Of a stretch of DNA of 64,000 nucleotides, positions 61,053 through 64,000 are shown one piece after another; position 1 is the first letter of the stretch; every line of letters starts with the position of its first letter. The DNA is from Adiantum capillus-veneris (Eukaryota > Streptophyta > Polypodiopsida > Polypodiales > Pteridaceae). The translations under genes were made by a program, and so were the position numbers. Below the pieces are notes generated by a model. The model did no database searches. It saw nothing but the letters and a program-made list of their open reading frames with translations, and had not been told where the DNA came from. The DNA lies in contig CM043969.1 of NCBI GenBank assembly GCA_014529385.2, positions 67,393,676 to 67,457,675 on the forward strand, in the 5' to 3' direction.

Positions 61053-61786
61053 CTACAATCCTAGCTGCAAGTGAGAGATCAATTTGGTGGCACGCACTGG
61101 TAGCAGTCTATCAATATTGTAACGGTGTGATCGTGGCGGCAGTATCCATACGGCCCATGTGCAATGTTAAGCTATGTAGCAATTTGTGTGCCATGAAAAT
61201 ATGATGAGAGATGATCACAATAGACGCTAAGAAAATCACAATCTAGCATGGGTCTATAAGACCCATAGTCTACAAAACTCTACGACCAAAGCCCTCTTGC
61301 GCAATTCATCACCCCTGGATCATACCCATCACTACAATACATGATACCTTGGCTAAGGAGAAAATTTGAGTACAAAATTTTTCACAAGAAATCTCTCGCT
61401 CTCCTCCTTTCCCTTTAGTCAATAGAAGATGTACATTCAAGCTATAGAAGAAAAAGATGAGTTCATGAAATTCTAAACATGCAAGTAATTTCAAGAAACT
61501 TGACCTATACAAGTTCTTTGCAATGGTAGTTGTGTAGGTGTGAAATTATCTTGTAGACTTAGCTGTTGCCGAGAGGAATGTAAGGTATAGATTGTTTTTG
61601 TGTAAATTACCTTATAACTTGAGCTCTGATTAGAGAAAAAAACATTTCTTTTTGTTAGCACCAGTGTTTTGGTGAGCATTAAGTTGCATCACCCTACTCG
61701 GATAAAAATGTTTGCAATGTTCAAATGTGCTCTTCAACATCAAGTAGTCCAAATTGTTTTCAAAAATCCCTCTCCAACCATGAAAA
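60893..61786. other. Non-coding stretch
   Basis: (GA)n at 61,025-61,050. No recognisable coding motif. Confidence 0.55.
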
Positions 61787-61867
61787 CTAGTATGTGACCC
61801 GCGTGTTGCTGCGGCTAGAAAATGCATGTCTTAGTATTCTTACTACAAAAGTGAAAGATTATATAGA
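61787..61867 (-). mobile_element. 81-bp candidate micro-Helitron
   Basis: The minus strand starts TCTATATAATC after an A and ends CCGCAGCAACACGCGGG, seven bases, CTAG, then T. The GC-rich stem CCGC ... GCGG and the CTAG end are typical of plant Helitron 3' termini. The 5' end may be a chance match, in which case only a 3'-terminal fragment is present. Confidence 0.55.
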
Positions 61868-62214
61868 TTCTATTTTTTTGCATGTATACACTCTTTCGCG
61901 TTTCAAAAAAATGATTCACAATATCTCTCTATAATTTATACATGGAAGAGGCAGTAAATATTCCTTTCATACAAGCTTGGAAGCGTCTCACATGTTACAT
62001 AGGATTTTATAGCCCTTATTCAATGGATCTAGGAGTGCTTTATAGCTAATAAAGAGAGAGAGAGGGAGAGAGAGAGAGAGAGAGATTAATATTTATATTC
62101 TCCTCCTCCTCCTCCTCCTCCTCCTCCTCCTCCCCTCTATTTAATTGAATAGTTCTCTAGGTTGCTTGTAGTTGTTTAATTCTCTCTCTCTCTCTAGGTT
62201 GCTTGTAGTTGTTT

Positions 62215-62269
<55 letters not shown>

Positions 62270-62446
62270 GCGCTCGCCCAAAAAAAACTTTAAATACTAA
62301 ATACCTTCATATTTTGTAGGTTTCTTACCTTCTAATTTATAATTTAGAGGTAACGTTTCAAAATTTGTAGGTGACATTACACTTTTTTCTCAAGCTTTGC
62401 TCCCAAGTCATGAAGTCTCCAATGTTTATGGTGTTTGTCGTACACT

Positions 62447-62505
<59 letters not shown>

Positions 62506-64000
62506 CTAATTGTTTGAGAATAAAATAGAGCTACATAGGGCCTTCCAACTCCATGATGAAGGAGAATCTAACCTTAAATAGCTTTTCCGAGGATCTTCTT
62601 CGCATCTTTGGCCAACATGGAAGACGATCATGCCTATGTGTATCACATCTGAGAGATGCAATTTATCATGGACGTGCTGAAGATGTGTAGTGCCATCGCC
62701 ACCCAATGAGCCATCTTGTGAGGAGTACAATCGCCACTTGGTTCCACTCACATAGAGCTTGTATGCTAAAAATGGATGATTCCAAGCCTTTAGAAGAGGT
62801 GAAAAGAAGCATATCTCATGTTTTCTCATTGGATGACTTATACATCAGACTCCACATTCTGGAGTCCATCAGATTGGCCCCTAACTTGATGTAGGAAGAG
62901 ATTAAGAATGATTATAGACATCGAAGCATGTTGCTGGGCGGCTAGTCTTCAAAGGATCATCTCCATACCCATCCCACATTCAAGCAAACCAATAGTTCAA
63001 GAAACCATTAATGTGTTAGCCATCATGCAAGGTCTAGATGAGGGAGATTCACCATCATCATTAGATGTTGGATCCATGGCAACTTCAACAAATAATGTGT
63101 AAGACACTTTGACACCTTCCCCTCCCTACTAAAAGTCTCAAAGCTTTCATCTCTTGTAGCATTGATTTTGTGTATTCCAATGCTGGGAAAAGAGCTAGGT
63201 TTAGTGCAATCACACCTAGAAATGTATTTGAGTGTACGCTGACTGTAATCATATGTAGATTTTCTAAGTTTTTTGGAAAAAATATTTTCTAAGTTTTTGC
63301 TTTTAAAAAAACCTAGGTTTAATGCGATCCCAGCTGCAAAATAAAACCTGCAAATATAGTAAATTTGCCTTTAAAATTTCTCATAGGTAGGTTTTCCAAG
63401 TTTTTGGGACAAAGTATTGTGTATCTAAATGCTATTAAAAAAACCTACGTTTTCAGTAATCTAACCTACAAATTTTGAGATTTACCTGAAGATAAGAACT
63501 CCTACAAAGTTTAGACAAATTAGTGTAAAAACCATCCAATACAATAAATTTGCCTCTAGAATTTCTCAAAATTTTGAAAAAAACATTGTGTACTTGAGTG
63601 CTCTAAGAAAATCTATGTTTAATGTAAATATAGTAAATTTGCTTCCTTGAAAGTGACCTAAAGAGTAAGAACCCCTAAGAATGGGGGTGCCAAAGGCCAC
63701 ATAAGTGCATTCTGAGAGGCTACATTTAAATAAGCTATACATGTTGATCAAAACATTTTGAAACATGATGGTTTCTTTAAAGAGCCCCTCAATAGACATT
63801 TTAGTTTTTGTATGCCAAATACTTGCTTGATACCACATGCCTTTAAGATATAAGGTTACAAAATTGTATCCAGACATAAGCCCTCACCTTGCCTCATGTG
63901 AAAATCACTCACAGCTTCCTTACCCTCATCCTTCTCCTTCCAGACATATGCGGCATCCTAAACTACAAACATTATACTATCAAGAGCTTGTTGTGCGTTT
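61868..64000. other. Non-coding right flank
   Basis: GA tract about 62,050-62,085; (TCC)n 62,101-62,133; a 46-bp-period duplication of TCTAGGTTGCTTGTAG wording at 62,154-62,220; (CT)n 62,218-62,266; (GA)n 62,453-62,502. Open frames at 62,506-62,829 (minus) and 62,908-63,102 (plus) carry no motif I recognise. Confidence 0.55.

Noticed and set aside
62506-62829. 107-aa minus-strand frame
   Set aside because: No recognisable domain and its end runs into the (GA)n flank; kept only as part of the non-coding flank.

Overview
The window is eukaryotic nuclear DNA from a land plant with a large, repeat-rich genome. The evidence is plant-type Ty1/copia elements primed by initiator tRNA-Met, Ty3/gypsy fragments, a CACTA (En/Spm) transposon with TNP2, DUF4218 and DUF4216 domains and spliceosomal introns, small Helitrons, an APE-type LINE, tRNA-derived SINEs and very many (GA)n/(CT)n and (GT)n/(CA)n tracts. 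I see no operon, rRNA gene, CRISPR array or intact tRNA gene. I found no complete host gene; one possible host-gene fragment lies at 51.35-52.08 kb. The species cannot be named from this sequence.

Layout. 1-3.46 kb: non-coding flank with microsatellites and a possible decayed gene fragment. 3.46-8.96 kb: a full-length minus-strand copia element with two similar LTRs, PBS, PPT, gag and pol, broken by three nonsense codons, one frameshift and an altered protease site. About 9.6-15.56 kb: a plus-strand LTR element with a long leader carrying repeated palindromes, a lineage-unclear gag-like coding region without pol, a G-rich PPT, an LTR with a consensus splice donor, and then a second PBS and leader fragment. 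15.77-17.14 kb: a decayed plus-strand copia element with its 3' LTR. 18.78-19.0 kb: a LINE 3' end. 21.55-22.45 kb: a tRNA-like SINE head and one or two mini-Helitrons. 22.72-26.99 kb: an almost full-length minus-strand LINE (ORF1 with coiled coil and RRM; ORF2 with endonuclease, RT and zinc motif), decayed. 27-29.1 kb: a dense microsatellite cluster.

31.74-48.25 kb is a nest of minus-strand LTR elements. A copia element (about 31.7-37.1 kb) is interrupted in its RT gene by a small non-autonomous LTR element (32.13-34.21 kb). A second copia unit with only gag recognisable (37.5-46.9 kb) is split by a gypsy element with 1.1-1.5 kb LTRs (39.25-46.33 kb). A further copia fragment lies at 47.0-47.76 kb. 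52,297-60,892 is a complete CACTA transposon with a GGT target duplication. Its TNP2 transposase gene is decayed, but its second gene keeps an uninterrupted spliced reading frame of 368 codons. It also carries a 324-bp hairpin element and tandem SINE copies. 60.9-64 kb is non-coding apart from an 81-bp candidate Helitron.

The most interesting signals concern how the elements relate to each other. Three LINE 3' ends keep the same stem-loop although their terminal microsatellites differ. A tRNA-derived SINE ends in a similar short tail that also runs into CT repeats. This suggests a LINE/SINE retrotransposition partnership that could also seed part of the (CT)n/(GA)n load. The second notable signal is the pol-less LTR element with its repeated palindromic leader and unusual LTR-PBS order.
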